Part shown: positions 40,554 to 51,009 of the stretch, piece by piece
Layout of the letters: each line of letters begins with the position of its first letter
Numbering within the stretch: position 1 is the first letter of the stretch
DNA from: Mucilaginibacter cryoferens
Lineage (GTDB): Bacteria > Bacteroidota > Bacteroidia > Sphingobacteriales > Sphingobacteriaceae
Direction of reading: 5' to 3'
NCBI RefSeq assembly: GCF_014205845.1
Contig: NZ_JACHCR010000003.1
Coordinates: 248,001 to 312,000, forward strand
DNA: 64,000 nt
Made by a program: the position numbers and the translations under genes
The notes under the pieces: model-generated
What the model saw: only the letters and a program-made list of their open reading frames with translations
Told to the model about the DNA's origin: nothing
Database searches by the model: none

Positions 40554-42041
40554 TTATTTATCCCAGTACATCCGTGTATCCAATGCATCCGGACCCTGAC
40601 GTGCAATTACAGCATTGTAATTGGTTAAGTTAAGATCGTGCTCGGTTTGTGGATATTGTTGCCTGCGTGGTATTTTTTGACCAGGGCTTAATGATCCAGG
40701 TACCGGGTCAAGCAATGTAGGTAAGCCCGTACGGCGATACTCTGCCCATGACTCCCATCCATCACTCAAAAAGCCTGCAATCCATTTCTGGGTTATGATC
40801 TGACTTAACGCTGTATTTGCATTAAACTTAATCGCGGCCTGGGCAAGGTAAGTATTAGCATCAGTTCCGCTAATACCACTTTGAGCTAAAGATGCGGTTA
40901 CACCCTGATTATAAAAAGTTTCTGCACCAGCATCGCCGCCTGTGATCCATCCCAGATGGGCTGCCTCAGCTTCGGTAAATAATACCTGAGCGTAAGATGT
41001 CCATACAGTTGGTGAACTTTGGCCAGATACTGTTAACCCGATTAAAGATACGTTACCTGGTTTAGAGCGGGTACCTTTATTATAGTTACCCAAAGCATCG
41101 CCATAGGTACCGTAAGGTAAGCCAACATAGGTATTAGCTGATGTTGGAGCCGCGTAAACCGGTAATCGTGGGTCATTATAGCCCTTTAGCGTATTTACAA
41201 CCAGACTACTTACAGCATAATCATAACGGCTACGGTAATTGGTAAAATAAGGATTTTCATTTGTTTGAGCACCTAAATAAGTGTAGGCAGCATTATCATC
41301 ATTAGATGACATTAAACCACCGGCTACAGCTTTTGCAAATTCTGTTTTACCTGTAGCAGGGTCAACTTTTGAAAGCCTTAGCGCCATAATTGCATGTAAC
41401 GAATTTGCCCAGTGTTTCCAACGGCTATTATCGCCATTAAACAAAATATCACCGGTCAATGAATTGGTGGCACCCAATTGTGCCTGAGCCGCATCCAATT
41501 CTTTCATTAACGCGGCGTAGATATCTTTTTGCGCGTCAAATGCCGGCGAAAAGTTTGCAGCACCGCTCAAAGCCTGGGTGTAAGGAATATCTCCCCACCT
41601 ATCGGTAATGGTTAAATAGATAAAGGCCGTTAAGATACGGGCCGAGGCTATCTGATCATTGTTAGTGCCAAATTTGGTAACCGATGCGAGGTTTTTCTTT
41701 GCAGGGTCGGTGTTAATGGCAATAATGGTTTTCAAATCCTGCAACGGACCGGTATAATACGTTTGATAATCGTACTGTTTTAATGAAAACAGCGATTCGT
41801 TGGTATAAAAAGTTTCGGCCAGGTATTGGGAATACAGTTCGCCTGTAAAAGAGTTTATATTGGTAGTTGCACCGGCTCCGTTTATGCCGCCCAAAAATTG
41901 AATGGCACTCGTTAGCATATAACCCGATTGCGGATTGGGCGATTGGTTAGGGCTAACATTTACATCACCACCTACTTTACATGAAGATAGGAAAATGAAA
42001 AATGCCCCTGCGATATATTTACTGATATATGATTTTTTCAT
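40554..42041 (-). CDS. SusD/RagB-family outer-membrane lipoprotein
   Basis: A 495-residue lipoprotein (lipobox Cys21, ISKYIAGAFFIFLSSC) that captures glycans or peptides and closes over the SusC pore. Segments such as ILTAFIYLTITDRWGDIPYT, FDAQKDIYAALMKELDAAQA and WKHWANSLHAIMALRLSKVD mark the helical SusD-type TPR scaffold. The C-terminal WESWAEYRRTGLPTLLDPVP is typical of SusD-like proteins in the SusD_2 group. It is 14 bases downstream of SusC and ends at the 40500 terminator. Confidence 0.92.
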   Translation of the reverse strand: MKKSYISKYIAGAFFIFLSSCKVGGDVNVSPNQSPNPQSGYMLTSAIQFLGGINGAGATTNINSFTGELYSQYLAETFYTNESLFSLKQYDYQTYYTGPLQDLKTIIAINTDPAKKNLASVTKFGTNNDQIASARILTAFIYLTITDRWGDIPYTQALSGAANFSPAFDAQKDIYAALMKELDAAQAQLGATNSLTGDILFNGDNSRWKHWANSLHAIMALRLSKVDPATGKTEFAKAVAGGLMSSNDDNAAYTYLGAQTNENPYFTNYRSRYDYAVSSLVVNTLKGYNDPRLPVYAAPTSANTYVGLPYGTYGDALGNYNKGTRSKPGNVSLIGLTVSGQSSPTVWTSYAQVLFTEAEAAHLGWITGGDAGAETFYNQGVTASLAQSGISGTDANTYLAQAAIKFNANTALSQIITQKWIAGFLSDGWESWAEYRRTGLPTLLDPVPGSLSPGQKIPRRQQYPQTEHDLNLTNYNAVIARQGPDALDTRMYWDK

Positions 42042-42055
42042 GATTAAAGAACTTA

Positions 42056-45000
42056 TTAAAACGTTAGCTTAATGTTAAAACCTAAGTTTCTGGTATTAGG
42101 TAACTGACCGCCTTCGTAAAAAGAGGTTTGCAACTGAGATGGGTCAACACCCTTAACCTTGGAATATATCATCCATGGGTTCTGAGAAGTTATACCAAAG
42201 TATGCCGACTGAAATGGAGTTTTACTCAACATCTTTTTAGGGAATGAGTAACCGATGCTAACTTCCCTTAGTTTTACATAAGAGGCATCAAAGGTGTAGT
42301 TTTCCCAAATTTGGCTATATACCTGCTCATAAAGCTGACGCGTTTCTACATAAGTAGTATTTGGCGTACCGTCCTGGTGCACACCTGTTACCAGGGTTCC
42401 GCCACCATCGGCTACAGCATTACGTTTTGGATTGCCTTTGGCGTTGTTACCCACAGTAGCTATACCCAAACCAGAACCATTTAAGTTTTGCTCTGTAACT
42501 GATACAAATTTACCTCCCTTTTGAAAATCAAGCGAGAACGCAAGTACAAAACCTTTGTAATTAAACGAGTTGCTGAAACCGCCGGTAAAGTTTGGCAACA
42601 TACTGCCTAAATTAACCGTGTTAGCTACTATTGGCATACCGTTTTCATCAACCACTATATTGCCTTTAGCATCGCGGGTGAAGCCCGAACCAATGATTTG
42701 GCCGTATGAACTACCAACTACGCCATTAACACCAAAGCTTGGTGAACCCACAAAACCGAAACTCTTTGCACCGGCCGCCTGGTTTCCCTGCGATAAACCA
42801 TAACCACCAATACCATCAGGAGATACCTGTAAGCTGTTGATGCCCGGGTAAATAGATACAACTTTATTACGGTTAAACGAGATGTTGAAATCTGCATTCC
42901 AAATAAAATCTTTGGTTTTAACAGGCGAACCACCAAGGCTAATCTCAATACCATGGTTTTTAATTTGACCTGCGTTAACAACAGCAGTTGAGTAACCAGA
43001 TGTACCATTTACAGGTAATGATAAAATTTGATCTTTAGCATCACGGGTATAGTAGTTAAAATCAAACCTGATTCTATCTTTTATAAAATGTAATTCGGTA
43101 CCAATTTCATACGCGGTAGAAAGCGTCGGTTTTAATCCCTGATTGGGGAGTGTATTTGGTACAGTTTGGATAGGACTTCCGCCGTAAGGAGTAGTGCTCA
43201 AATTATATGTTTGATAAATTTGATAAGGATTGGTATCCGAACCTAACTTTGCAGCAGATAATCTTAATTTACCAAAAGATAAGATATCATTTTTAGGCAT
43301 CAACTCGCTAAATACAAATGATCCTGAAAGGCCACCATACCAATATGAATTGTTATTTACAGGCAGTGTTGACGAAATATCATTACGTACGTTAAAATCA
43401 AGGTATAAAAACTCTTTGTAACCAAACGAAGTATAACCATAGTAACTGTTTACACGCGACAACGCGTTATAACTAAATGAACCCGGCGCATCTGTTGAGT
43501 TACTTAAAGTATACAAATCCGGGATAGCCAAACCACCGTTAGTATTGCCGCTGATAAAACGGTAACGATCCTGGCGGGTTTCAGCATATGCCGCGGCTTT
43601 CACTGATAAATCGCCAAAGATATGGCTATATGCAAGGTTTGCTACATAGTTGTTTTCTTTGTAAGTATATTGACTTTGAGAATACGAATCTGGATTTAAA
43701 GTTCCGGAACCAACTTGCGAATTATCATCACGATTTAAAAGATCTTCTCTGGCAATTAATGAAAAAGACAGATCTTTTGTAAACTGGTACGATAAAGTTA
43801 AATTACCGTATATACGGTTGCTGTTTGATTTAGAAGTATTTTCATAAGCCTCGGTGTATGGGTTATCCCAATAGTGAGGCGTTAAATCATCGGGGCTTGT
43901 AATGTTCCAGGTTGTAAAAGTACCATCTGCTCTACGATAGTTTTTAAGTTGACCTATCTCGACATCCCGGTGAAACCATTGGCTAAATGAACCGGCTGTT
44001 TGAGTTCCGTAACCTTCGGCAGGTATATTGTTAGAGTTGATCTGCGAAAAGTTTGCGTTAGCGCTTACAGTTAGCTTCTTGGTCAATTTAAGCTCGCCGT
44101 TTAAACCAACATTATTCCGTTTTTGATCGGTGTTTGGCGAAATACCTGTTCTGTCGATATTGGTGTACGATACCCTGAAGTTATAATTATCAGAAGCCTT
44201 TGAAAATGCAGCGTTGGTATTAAAAGTAACGCCTGTATTATAAAAGTCGCGTACATTGTTTGGTTGCGCAACAAAAGGCTTTAGTTTGCCATAACCAGGG
44301 TTTGTCGGGTCCCAGAAATACCATGGCGCGTACAGCGTGCCGTCCATTTTAGGACCCCAACTTTCATCTACACCATAATCATAATACTTTACGCCGTTAA
44401 AGCCCGCATTTGTAGTAGGTGAATTAGCAGGATCATAGGTGTATGTATTCCATTTTAAGCTGGTACCACCTCCATATTCATTCTGATAATCTGGCAATTG
44501 GTAAACTTTTTCGAAAGTTGTTGACTGGTTAAATGAAACACCAACTCCTTTATCAACACCTTTTTTAAGCGTAATTACCACAGCACCTTCAGATGCACGC
44601 TGACCGTACAATGCTGTAGCTGCTGGGCCTTTTAAAACTGATGCAGATTCGATATCATCATTGTTTACAGCGTTAGGATCGGTAACAACACCGTTAACAA
44701 CGTAAATTGGGTTACCACCAGACAGTGAATTAACGCCACGAATACGAATAGTTGAAGTGCCAAATTTTGCTCCCGAGCCACCTAAAACCTGTACACCGGC
44801 AATTTTACCGGCCAGGGCGGTATTTAAATCGGATTGTTTAGTTACAGTTAAATCGTCGCCCTTAATCTGTTGAGCAGCATAGCCCAGTGATTTTTGCTGG
44901 CGCGAAATACCTAAGGCGGTAACAATTACTTCTGTTAAACCGTTGCTTGCTGTAAGTAAAACAACATTTAGCTGAGTACCCTTTGCAGGAAGGTTTTGGT

Positions 45001-45238
45001 TGGCATAACCAATAAAGCTAAAAGTTAAAATTGCATTGTCGGGAACACTGATTGAGTAATTACCATCGGCGTTAGTTTGCGTGCCGGTAGATGTTCCTTT
45101 TAGTTTTACCGATACTCCTGGTAGCGGTAAGCCATCTTCTTTGGCCGTAACCTTTCCTGTTACGGTATGGTTTTGCGCATATAGCTGTGTTACAGCCAGC
45201 CACAAAATACACAAAGTCGTAAGTAGACCTTTTTTCAT
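42056..45238 (-). CDS. SusC/RagA TonB-linked outer-membrane receptor
   Basis: A 1060-residue receptor: signal peptide (LLTTLCILWLAVTQLYAQ), CarboxypepD_reg domain (TVTGKVTAKEDGLPLPGVSV), the SusC signature LTEVIVTALGISRQQKSLGY, plug (VLGGSGAKFGTSTIRIRGVN, IYVVNGVVTDPNA) and a barrel ending RNLGFNIKLTF. It imports oligomers with SusD in a TonB-driven way. The neighbouring GH92 enzyme points to mannose-containing glycans as the substrate, which is inference. Confidence 0.94.
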   Translation of the reverse strand: MKKGLLTTLCILWLAVTQLYAQNHTVTGKVTAKEDGLPLPGVSVKLKGTSTGTQTNADGNYSISVPDNAILTFSFIGYANQNLPAKGTQLNVVLLTASNGLTEVIVTALGISRQQKSLGYAAQQIKGDDLTVTKQSDLNTALAGKIAGVQVLGGSGAKFGTSTIRIRGVNSLSGGNPIYVVNGVVTDPNAVNNDDIESASVLKGPAATALYGQRASEGAVVITLKKGVDKGVGVSFNQSTTFEKVYQLPDYQNEYGGGTSLKWNTYTYDPANSPTTNAGFNGVKYYDYGVDESWGPKMDGTLYAPWYFWDPTNPGYGKLKPFVAQPNNVRDFYNTGVTFNTNAAFSKASDNYNFRVSYTNIDRTGISPNTDQKRNNVGLNGELKLTKKLTVSANANFSQINSNNIPAEGYGTQTAGSFSQWFHRDVEIGQLKNYRRADGTFTTWNITSPDDLTPHYWDNPYTEAYENTSKSNSNRIYGNLTLSYQFTKDLSFSLIAREDLLNRDDNSQVGSGTLNPDSYSQSQYTYKENNYVANLAYSHIFGDLSVKAAAYAETRQDRYRFISGNTNGGLAIPDLYTLSNSTDAPGSFSYNALSRVNSYYGYTSFGYKEFLYLDFNVRNDISSTLPVNNNSYWYGGLSGSFVFSELMPKNDILSFGKLRLSAAKLGSDTNPYQIYQTYNLSTTPYGGSPIQTVPNTLPNQGLKPTLSTAYEIGTELHFIKDRIRFDFNYYTRDAKDQILSLPVNGTSGYSTAVVNAGQIKNHGIEISLGGSPVKTKDFIWNADFNISFNRNKVVSIYPGINSLQVSPDGIGGYGLSQGNQAAGAKSFGFVGSPSFGVNGVVGSSYGQIIGSGFTRDAKGNIVVDENGMPIVANTVNLGSMLPNFTGGFSNSFNYKGFVLAFSLDFQKGGKFVSVTEQNLNGSGLGIATVGNNAKGNPKRNAVADGGGTLVTGVHQDGTPNTTYVETRQLYEQVYSQIWENYTFDASYVKLREVSIGYSFPKKMLSKTPFQSAYFGITSQNPWMIYSKVKGVDPSQLQTSFYEGGQLPNTRNLGFNIKLTF

Positions 45239-45403
45239 GAATAAATGTGTTAGTTAATAGTTAAAAACTTTAAGAGGCTAAACTTACACGACATTTATAA
45301 AATATCAAATTAATAAATGTAACATTTTGTTTACACCCTTATTATTCACAAAATATCATATTTCTATAAAGAAATTATAAAACATTTTGTTCCTTTGCAC
45401 GTT

Positions 45404-45500
45404 CTTAGAGCATAACTAAATCATTTAGTTAATAATAAGACAGTTAATAAAGTTAATTAGAACAGGGAAATCACGCGAGGTGTTTTCCCTGTTTGCTTTT
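45404..45500 (+). ncRNA. Candidate small RNA with two hairpins
   Basis: TAACTAAA/TTTAGTTA with loop TCA (45413-45431) is followed by a strong stem AACAGGGAAA/TTTCCCTGTT (45461-45493). Three more pairs (CAC/GTG) close the loop, and TGCTTTT follows, as at a rho-independent end. A TTCCTTTG box at 45390-45397 is one base off the -7 consensus. It lies antisense to the probable SusC leader. No known RNA family recognised. Confidence 0.3.
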
Positions 45501-46056
45501 GTTGTCTATTTAACAATTATGGCCGCTACAGATCAAAAAACAAACAATTAATATGATCTATAATGCGCATTCCAAAACCCACTTTTCCAATAAAACTCAA
45601 TACCCTTTCTCAACCCGTGCTGCTCACATTCAAAAACTGCGTACTGGTCCCGCTAAAATCCGCACAAAACAGCATATTATAAAATTTACATATTATTGAC
45701 AAATATACTATTAAATACAATTTTCTTTTTGAGAAACAAAATTATTACAAAAATTAAAAAACTGATAAATAATGAGTTATACAAAAACAGCATCAACAAT
45801 CCCTCTTTCGTTAAATCGCAGACAATATTCCTAATTGATTTACGTTTGCACCCTAAAAACTATGTTTAATGTTTCGAGATCTGGTGTTTCCCAACAGGAA
45901 TAACCCCATTAAAACAAAGGGTTTCCTCCATTTACATACTGCACCTACAATTTCTATAAACAAGGGCTATCGCGGGATGTAGATAATCAACATCGCTTTG
46001 TTTTTCATTGGCGCCGATTGCATTTTAATTGTTCATTCAAAACCAGCCAAAGTCAT

Positions 46057-46088
46057 AAAAAAAGCCCCCGGTAATTAAACCGGAGGCT
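46057..46088 (-). terminator. Terminator of the GH92 gene
   Basis: On the minus strand AGCCTCCGGT pairs with ACCGGGGGCT (one mismatch pair) over a short AT-rich loop and is followed by seven T, 21 bases after the stop at 46109. Confidence 0.87.
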
Positions 46089-46108
46089 CTGCAATTAGTT
46101 ATCAGCCG

Positions 46109-48391
46109 TTATTTTTCGTTACTCATAGAGTAAGGCACATCGGCATCTTTAGTGCCACGTTCTTTGTTTGGCGTGGCTGTCATATCAAAATTTAAATTGG
46201 CGCCATTAAGCAAACCTTTATGGCTTAACCAGTTGTTGGTATAAGGCTTACCATCAATGCTCAGGCTGTTCACATACTTGTTATCGGCACTATTGTTTGG
46301 TGCATTTATGTTAATGGTTTTACCATTCTCCAGGTTAATGGTAACCTTTTTAAATAAAGGCGCGCCCAATACATACTGATCGCTGGCAGGCGTTACCGGG
46401 TAAAAGCCCATAGCCGAGAATATATACCAGGCAGACGTTTGTCCATTATCCTCATCGCCGCAATAGCCATCGGGCGTTGCTTTGTAAAGCTTATTCATGG
46501 TTTCGCGGGCCCAGTATTGTGTTTTCCATGGCTGCCCTGCGTGGTTGTACAGGTATATCATGTGTTGAATAGGCTGATTACCATGTGCGTACTGCCCCAT
46601 GTTGGCAATCTGCATTTCGCGAATCTCATGAATAACGCCACCATAATAGCTATCATCAAAAGTTGGCGGCATACTAAATACCGAATCTAACTTGGCTACA
46701 AACTGCTGCTTGCCCCCCATCAGGTTTATTAAGCCCTGAATATCATGAAACACTCCCCACGAGTAATGCCAGCTGTTACCCTCGGTAAAGGCATCACCCC
46801 ATTTAAACGGATTAAAAGGTGTTTCAAATTTTCCATCCTCATTTTTACCACGCATCAGCTTGGTTTCCGGATCGAATACATTGCGGTAATTTAAGCTGCG
46901 CTTTTTATAAATATCGATCTCTGATTTTGGCTTACCCAATGCCTTACCTAACTGGTAAATAGCAAAATCGTCATAAGCATACTCCAGTGTACGGGCAGCA
47001 TTCTCGTTTATTTTAACGTTGTAAGGCACATAACCCAAAGTGTTATAATATTGTACTCCACGGCGGCCGGTAGCATTGGGGCCTTCGTTATTTGCACCAT
47101 GCTTAAGGGCCTGGTATAAGGTTTCTATATCGTACCCACGCATACCTTTCAAATAAGCTTCAGATACCACAGAAGCCGAGTTATTACCGATCATACAATC
47201 AGCGTAACCAGGGCTCGACCACTCGGGCAGCCATCCACCTTCTTTATAATCGTTAATTAAGCCTTCCTGCATCTCTTTATTGATAGAAGGGTAAACCAGG
47301 TTAAGGAATGGATACAGCGCTCTAAAAGTATCCCAGAAACCTGTACCGGCAAATAAATATCCAGGCATTACTTTACCGTTAAAAGGACTATAATGTATTT
47401 TTTCGCCTTTAGCATCTATCTCATACATCCGGTTAGGGAAAAACAACATGCGGTACAAGCTGGAATAAAATGTTTTAGTTTGATCGATAGTACCACCTTC
47501 AACATTTAAGCGGCTCAGTGTTTTATTCCAGGTATCTTTTGCTTTTTGCTCGGTAACCGCAAACGCATCATTAGCCAACTCGCGTTTAAGATTCAGTTCG
47601 GCTTGTTCTATACTTATAAATGACGACGCCACTTTTAAATGAACCTGCTCGCCTTTGTTGGTTTTAAACGTAATAACTGCACCTGTATGGTCGCCGGTAT
47701 ATTCCAGCATGCCTGCATCAGTTTTCCAATCGTGCCAGGTTGATGCCAGCGCGAATGGCTTATCTACATAAATAACAAAGTAGTTTTTAAAATTGGCCGG
47801 CACCGCGCCGCTATTTTTAGTGCTATACCCAACTATTTTTTGCTCACCGGGAATAATTTTCACATACGATCCTTTATCAAAAGCATCTATCACAATGTGC
47901 GAGCTATCGCTTTTAGGGAAAGTAAACCTGAAGTTTGCGGCACGTTCTGTTGGCGTTATTTCCGTAGTTACATCATAATCGGCCAGGTAAACGCTGTAAT
48001 AGTATGGTTTTACAATCTCGGCCTTGTGCGAAAACCAGCTTGCGCGCTCTTTTTCGTTCAATTTTAACTTACCTGTTTCGGGGAAAATAGAAAACATCCC
48101 ATAATCATTCATCCATGGGGATGGCTGATGGGTTTGTTTAAAGCCGAGGATCTTATCGGCATCATAAGTATATTGCCAGCCGTCGCCCATTTTACCGGTT
48201 TGCGGTGTCCAAAAGTTCATACCCCAGGGTAAAGCAATAGCCGGGTAAGTATTACCGTTTGATAATGACGGCTTCGAAGCTGTACCCATCAGCGGGTTGA
48301 TCAGATCCACAGGATCATTTACTTTAGCGCCGTGTTGTGCCATTGATGCCAGGGGAAAACAGGCTAAGGCCAGTAGAAATAGTTTTTTCAT
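46109..48391 (-). CDS. GH92-family alpha-mannosidase
   Basis: An exported glycoside hydrolase, 760 residues from the ATG at 48391, which begins the signal peptide MKKLFLLALACFPLASMAQ; a Met 20 codons upstream is not needed. GH92 markers are PAIALPWGMNFWTPQTG, GFKQTHQPSPWMNDYGMFSI, FWDTFRALYPFLNLVYP, QPIQHMIYLYNHAGQPWKTQ and YCGDEDNGQTSAWYIFSAMG (the acidic pair in GDEDNGQ is part of the active site). GH92 enzymes are calcium-dependent exo-acting alpha-mannosidases, often alpha-1,2, acting on N-glycans or mannan. It is preceded by an unusual gene at 48596 in the same direction. Confidence 0.92.
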   Translation of the reverse strand: MKKLFLLALACFPLASMAQHGAKVNDPVDLINPLMGTASKPSLSNGNTYPAIALPWGMNFWTPQTGKMGDGWQYTYDADKILGFKQTHQPSPWMNDYGMFSIFPETGKLKLNEKERASWFSHKAEIVKPYYYSVYLADYDVTTEITPTERAANFRFTFPKSDSSHIVIDAFDKGSYVKIIPGEQKIVGYSTKNSGAVPANFKNYFVIYVDKPFALASTWHDWKTDAGMLEYTGDHTGAVITFKTNKGEQVHLKVASSFISIEQAELNLKRELANDAFAVTEQKAKDTWNKTLSRLNVEGGTIDQTKTFYSSLYRMLFFPNRMYEIDAKGEKIHYSPFNGKVMPGYLFAGTGFWDTFRALYPFLNLVYPSINKEMQEGLINDYKEGGWLPEWSSPGYADCMIGNNSASVVSEAYLKGMRGYDIETLYQALKHGANNEGPNATGRRGVQYYNTLGYVPYNVKINENAARTLEYAYDDFAIYQLGKALGKPKSEIDIYKKRSLNYRNVFDPETKLMRGKNEDGKFETPFNPFKWGDAFTEGNSWHYSWGVFHDIQGLINLMGGKQQFVAKLDSVFSMPPTFDDSYYGGVIHEIREMQIANMGQYAHGNQPIQHMIYLYNHAGQPWKTQYWARETMNKLYKATPDGYCGDEDNGQTSAWYIFSAMGFYPVTPASDQYVLGAPLFKKVTINLENGKTININAPNNSADNKYVNSLSIDGKPYTNNWLSHKGLLNGANLNFDMTATPNKERGTKDADVPYSMSNEK

Positions 48392-48595
48392 TAATATAGT
48401 TTGTTTTTCTTTTGATAGACCAATTACGGGATCATTAGCCTTAAAAGGCAACCCTGAAATCTACATCTTAAATTATTAAATCATTGATTATCAGCATTGG
48501 TAAAACGATTAACCAAGCATTGCAATATACACTGTGTTTCTAAAATTTCAATATTTTTATTTTAGAAAATTTGACATTGTTTTTATCCAAGTAAA

Positions 48596-50779
48596 TTACC
48601 ATTGCAAACTAACATTTACACCGTTAGCACTATTGGCAAAACCAAGATATAACGTGCTTGACGAAACATCCCACGATGTTTTAACATCGGTTATAACTTG
48701 CCCTTTATCATCTGTAAGCAAAACCACCTTTGGTTGGGCGGGGAGTAATACACGGGCACTATTCATTGTCTTCGCGGGGCTTTTTGCAACAAAAGAGTAG
48801 CCATTTGCCAATACCTTCTCCTGGTATATCCGTGAAGCCGAGGCCAAAACCTGTGGCAACCTTTTGTTGGGAACACGCCCCACATTATATAATAACGATT
48901 GCTCGCCCGGATTTATAACCTTCTCAGCCAGCACAGGTAATTGCGGATCGAAAAGATCGATAACCGGACCTTTAATCCTATACGGCTTGCTATCGGCATT
49001 TTCATCTAACACAGATACTACATCATAAGGCCCACGTTGCAGGTAAAGGCTATTTTTAAAAGTCAGATCACCGGCATGAGCATCGCCTTCATAAGCTTGC
49101 TTTACGGTAGCAATATAATTGCTGTCTCTATCGGCCTCCAGTACATATTCTTTAGGGTTTTGCCTTAGCACATACACCGCGCCTTTGCCTACCTTAAATT
49201 TTTGCCCATCAGCTACAGGATTTATACCCAGCAGTTTAAATAAATGCTGCGATGGTGCAGTAAATTTATTCCCCCCGGTGTTCCACCACTCCATTACCGA
49301 TTGATAGGGGTCATCGTCTCGGCCGCAATAAATTAAAACACCACCCTGCTTTACCCAGGCAGCAAGCTGTTGGTGAATTTGTGCGGATACAGGTTTCATG
49401 TTGGAATAGCTCATCACCAATACTTTCGTGTTTTTTAGTGACGATGCATACCCCAAATTCTCCATGTGCACGGTTTGCACCGGTACCCCACGCTTTAATA
49501 AAGGCAGCGTTTGACCGTAAAAGTTAGAAAACTGAGGATCTTCGAACCCGTTGTGCGTAGGAAAGCGCTGAAACATCAATGTATTGCTCATTAACACCCC
49601 AATACCGTTTACCCCTGTTACCTTATTGGCAGATTTAGGCATGCTGTTTAATGCGTTTACCATTACCTGCATTTGGGTGGAGTAATATTGCGGTATCAAA
49701 ATCTTTTCATCGCTGTTTGCCACCTTGTATGGATGGGTATAAATACGCTCGGGCCATGGCATTACCTCATAATCGGATACTGCAGGGTATAGCAGCTTGG
49801 CTGTAAAGGTAGCCTGGTAGTTGCGCTTGTAATCGCTCCAATCTTTCTGCCGGTCTTCAATCGGATCGGTAAGGAAAAACATTTTGCGACCGGTTGGGGC
49901 GGTCATAGATACCATAGAACCGTACTCTAAATAAGCATTTTCAAACACGCGCTCCTTTTCTATCCCGTTAAAATATGTTGGCTCGCGCGAGGTACCGGTC
50001 CAAACCTGGGCAATATAACCATCAATACCCGGCAACGAGGCCAGACTCGCTTCGGGACTCACAATTTGCCACGACGAGTAATTAACCAGCGAATGTGTGG
50101 CAATAAACACTTTAATGTTTAACCCCTTGCTTTTACCGTAGGCTTTGGCATAGGATGACACCTGCTGAATAGCATCATAATACAAATGATATTTTAACTT
50201 GCTGGATAGATAGGTATTCTCGGCCGATGCATCCTGTGGTTTCCAGGGGAAGCCATAATAAGTTTGCCATTGAGCTTTAAAGCCCGCGCTGTAACCGGCA
50301 CGCGCCCAAAACTCGGGCTCTTCTAAAAATATATTAATGATGCCTGCATCTATAACCCTTTTTATAACGGCAGTTTTCATGTAGTCAATAAATGATGCAT
50401 CGGGCACAATATAAGGCATATCCTTACCATGAAAAATGGTATCTCCTTTTTGCGTAACCTGGCCTACGCCCAGGTGGTTTTTGCCGTCCCATTTACCTAA
50501 AAAATAATCTTTGTAATCGCCCCAGGCAATGCCGGTCATAAAACTGGTTTGATAACCGTGGTCGCGCCAGGTTTGTACACGTTGCTCAAATGTCATCCCG
50601 GGGCGATCATTGGCACCGTAAACAATGGCTATGTCGCTTCGCACATCAATCTCCGGCATCCATGGGCTTGCTGTCTGAAATGCCGTTTTCTCGGTTTGCG
50701 ACGCAGCCGGCACAACTTTCTGAGCGTGTGCCGAACCGGCTAAAACGATTAAGCAAATTGAAAATAAAGTTTTTCTCAT
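48596..50779 (-). CDS. Secreted protein of unassigned family, possible glycoside hydrolase
   Basis: A 727-residue secreted protein (signal MRKTLFSICLIVLAGSAHAQ). The N-terminal half looks like a TIM barrel: SDIAIVYGANDRPGMTFEQR, VIKRVIDAGIINIFLEEPEF (two Glu in a strand end, a possible catalytic position), KVFIATHSLVNYSSWQIVSP and PGIDGYIAQVWTGTSREPTY. The middle (KNTKVLVMSYSNMKPVSAQI, AAWVKQGGVLIYCGRDDDPY) resembles the amidotransferase-like domain of GH42-type enzymes. The C-terminus is beta-rich. I cannot assign a CAZy family. Its position between a GH92 and a Spy-like gene suggests glycan degradation. Confidence 0.55.
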   Translation of the reverse strand: MRKTLFSICLIVLAGSAHAQKVVPAASQTEKTAFQTASPWMPEIDVRSDIAIVYGANDRPGMTFEQRVQTWRDHGYQTSFMTGIAWGDYKDYFLGKWDGKNHLGVGQVTQKGDTIFHGKDMPYIVPDASFIDYMKTAVIKRVIDAGIINIFLEEPEFWARAGYSAGFKAQWQTYYGFPWKPQDASAENTYLSSKLKYHLYYDAIQQVSSYAKAYGKSKGLNIKVFIATHSLVNYSSWQIVSPEASLASLPGIDGYIAQVWTGTSREPTYFNGIEKERVFENAYLEYGSMVSMTAPTGRKMFFLTDPIEDRQKDWSDYKRNYQATFTAKLLYPAVSDYEVMPWPERIYTHPYKVANSDEKILIPQYYSTQMQVMVNALNSMPKSANKVTGVNGIGVLMSNTLMFQRFPTHNGFEDPQFSNFYGQTLPLLKRGVPVQTVHMENLGYASSLKNTKVLVMSYSNMKPVSAQIHQQLAAWVKQGGVLIYCGRDDDPYQSVMEWWNTGGNKFTAPSQHLFKLLGINPVADGQKFKVGKGAVYVLRQNPKEYVLEADRDSNYIATVKQAYEGDAHAGDLTFKNSLYLQRGPYDVVSVLDENADSKPYRIKGPVIDLFDPQLPVLAEKVINPGEQSLLYNVGRVPNKRLPQVLASASRIYQEKVLANGYSFVAKSPAKTMNSARVLLPAQPKVVLLTDDKGQVITDVKTSWDVSSSTLYLGFANSANGVNVSLQW

Positions 50780-50951
50780 AGGTATAGATAGTAGAAGATA
50801 ATTTGCTAAGAAACGATTATAATCTTTAAATAAGTATAATTCGGCTTAATTGTTACGTATAAACAACCCCTATAGCGCATAAATTTATTCAGAACACAAG
50901 CCTGTTCTCATCTGCCTAACCGGCTCTCTAATATTTATTCTTATATAAACA

Positions 50952-50989
50952 AAAGGAGTCTCCAGGCATAATACCCGGAGACTCCTTTA
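50952..50989 (-). terminator. Terminator after the Spy-like gene
   Basis: AAAGGAGTCTCC pairs with GGAGACTCCTTT over a 14-base loop; on the minus strand the stem ends in TTT after the stop at 51010. Confidence 0.8.
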
Positions 50990-51009
50990 TTACATTATTA
51001 CGAGCAAAA

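Larger units (their letters stand above)
45239..46108. other. 870-bp gap upstream of SusC
   Basis: No gene is visible. It should hold the SusCD promoter, but I find no clean TTTG/TAnnTTTG pair on the minus strand. Two plus-strand hairpins at 45413-45431 and 45461-45493 suggest a small RNA, described separately. TACGTTTG at 45841-45848 on the plus strand is an isolated -7-like box. The GH92 terminator is at the far end. Confidence 0.5.
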
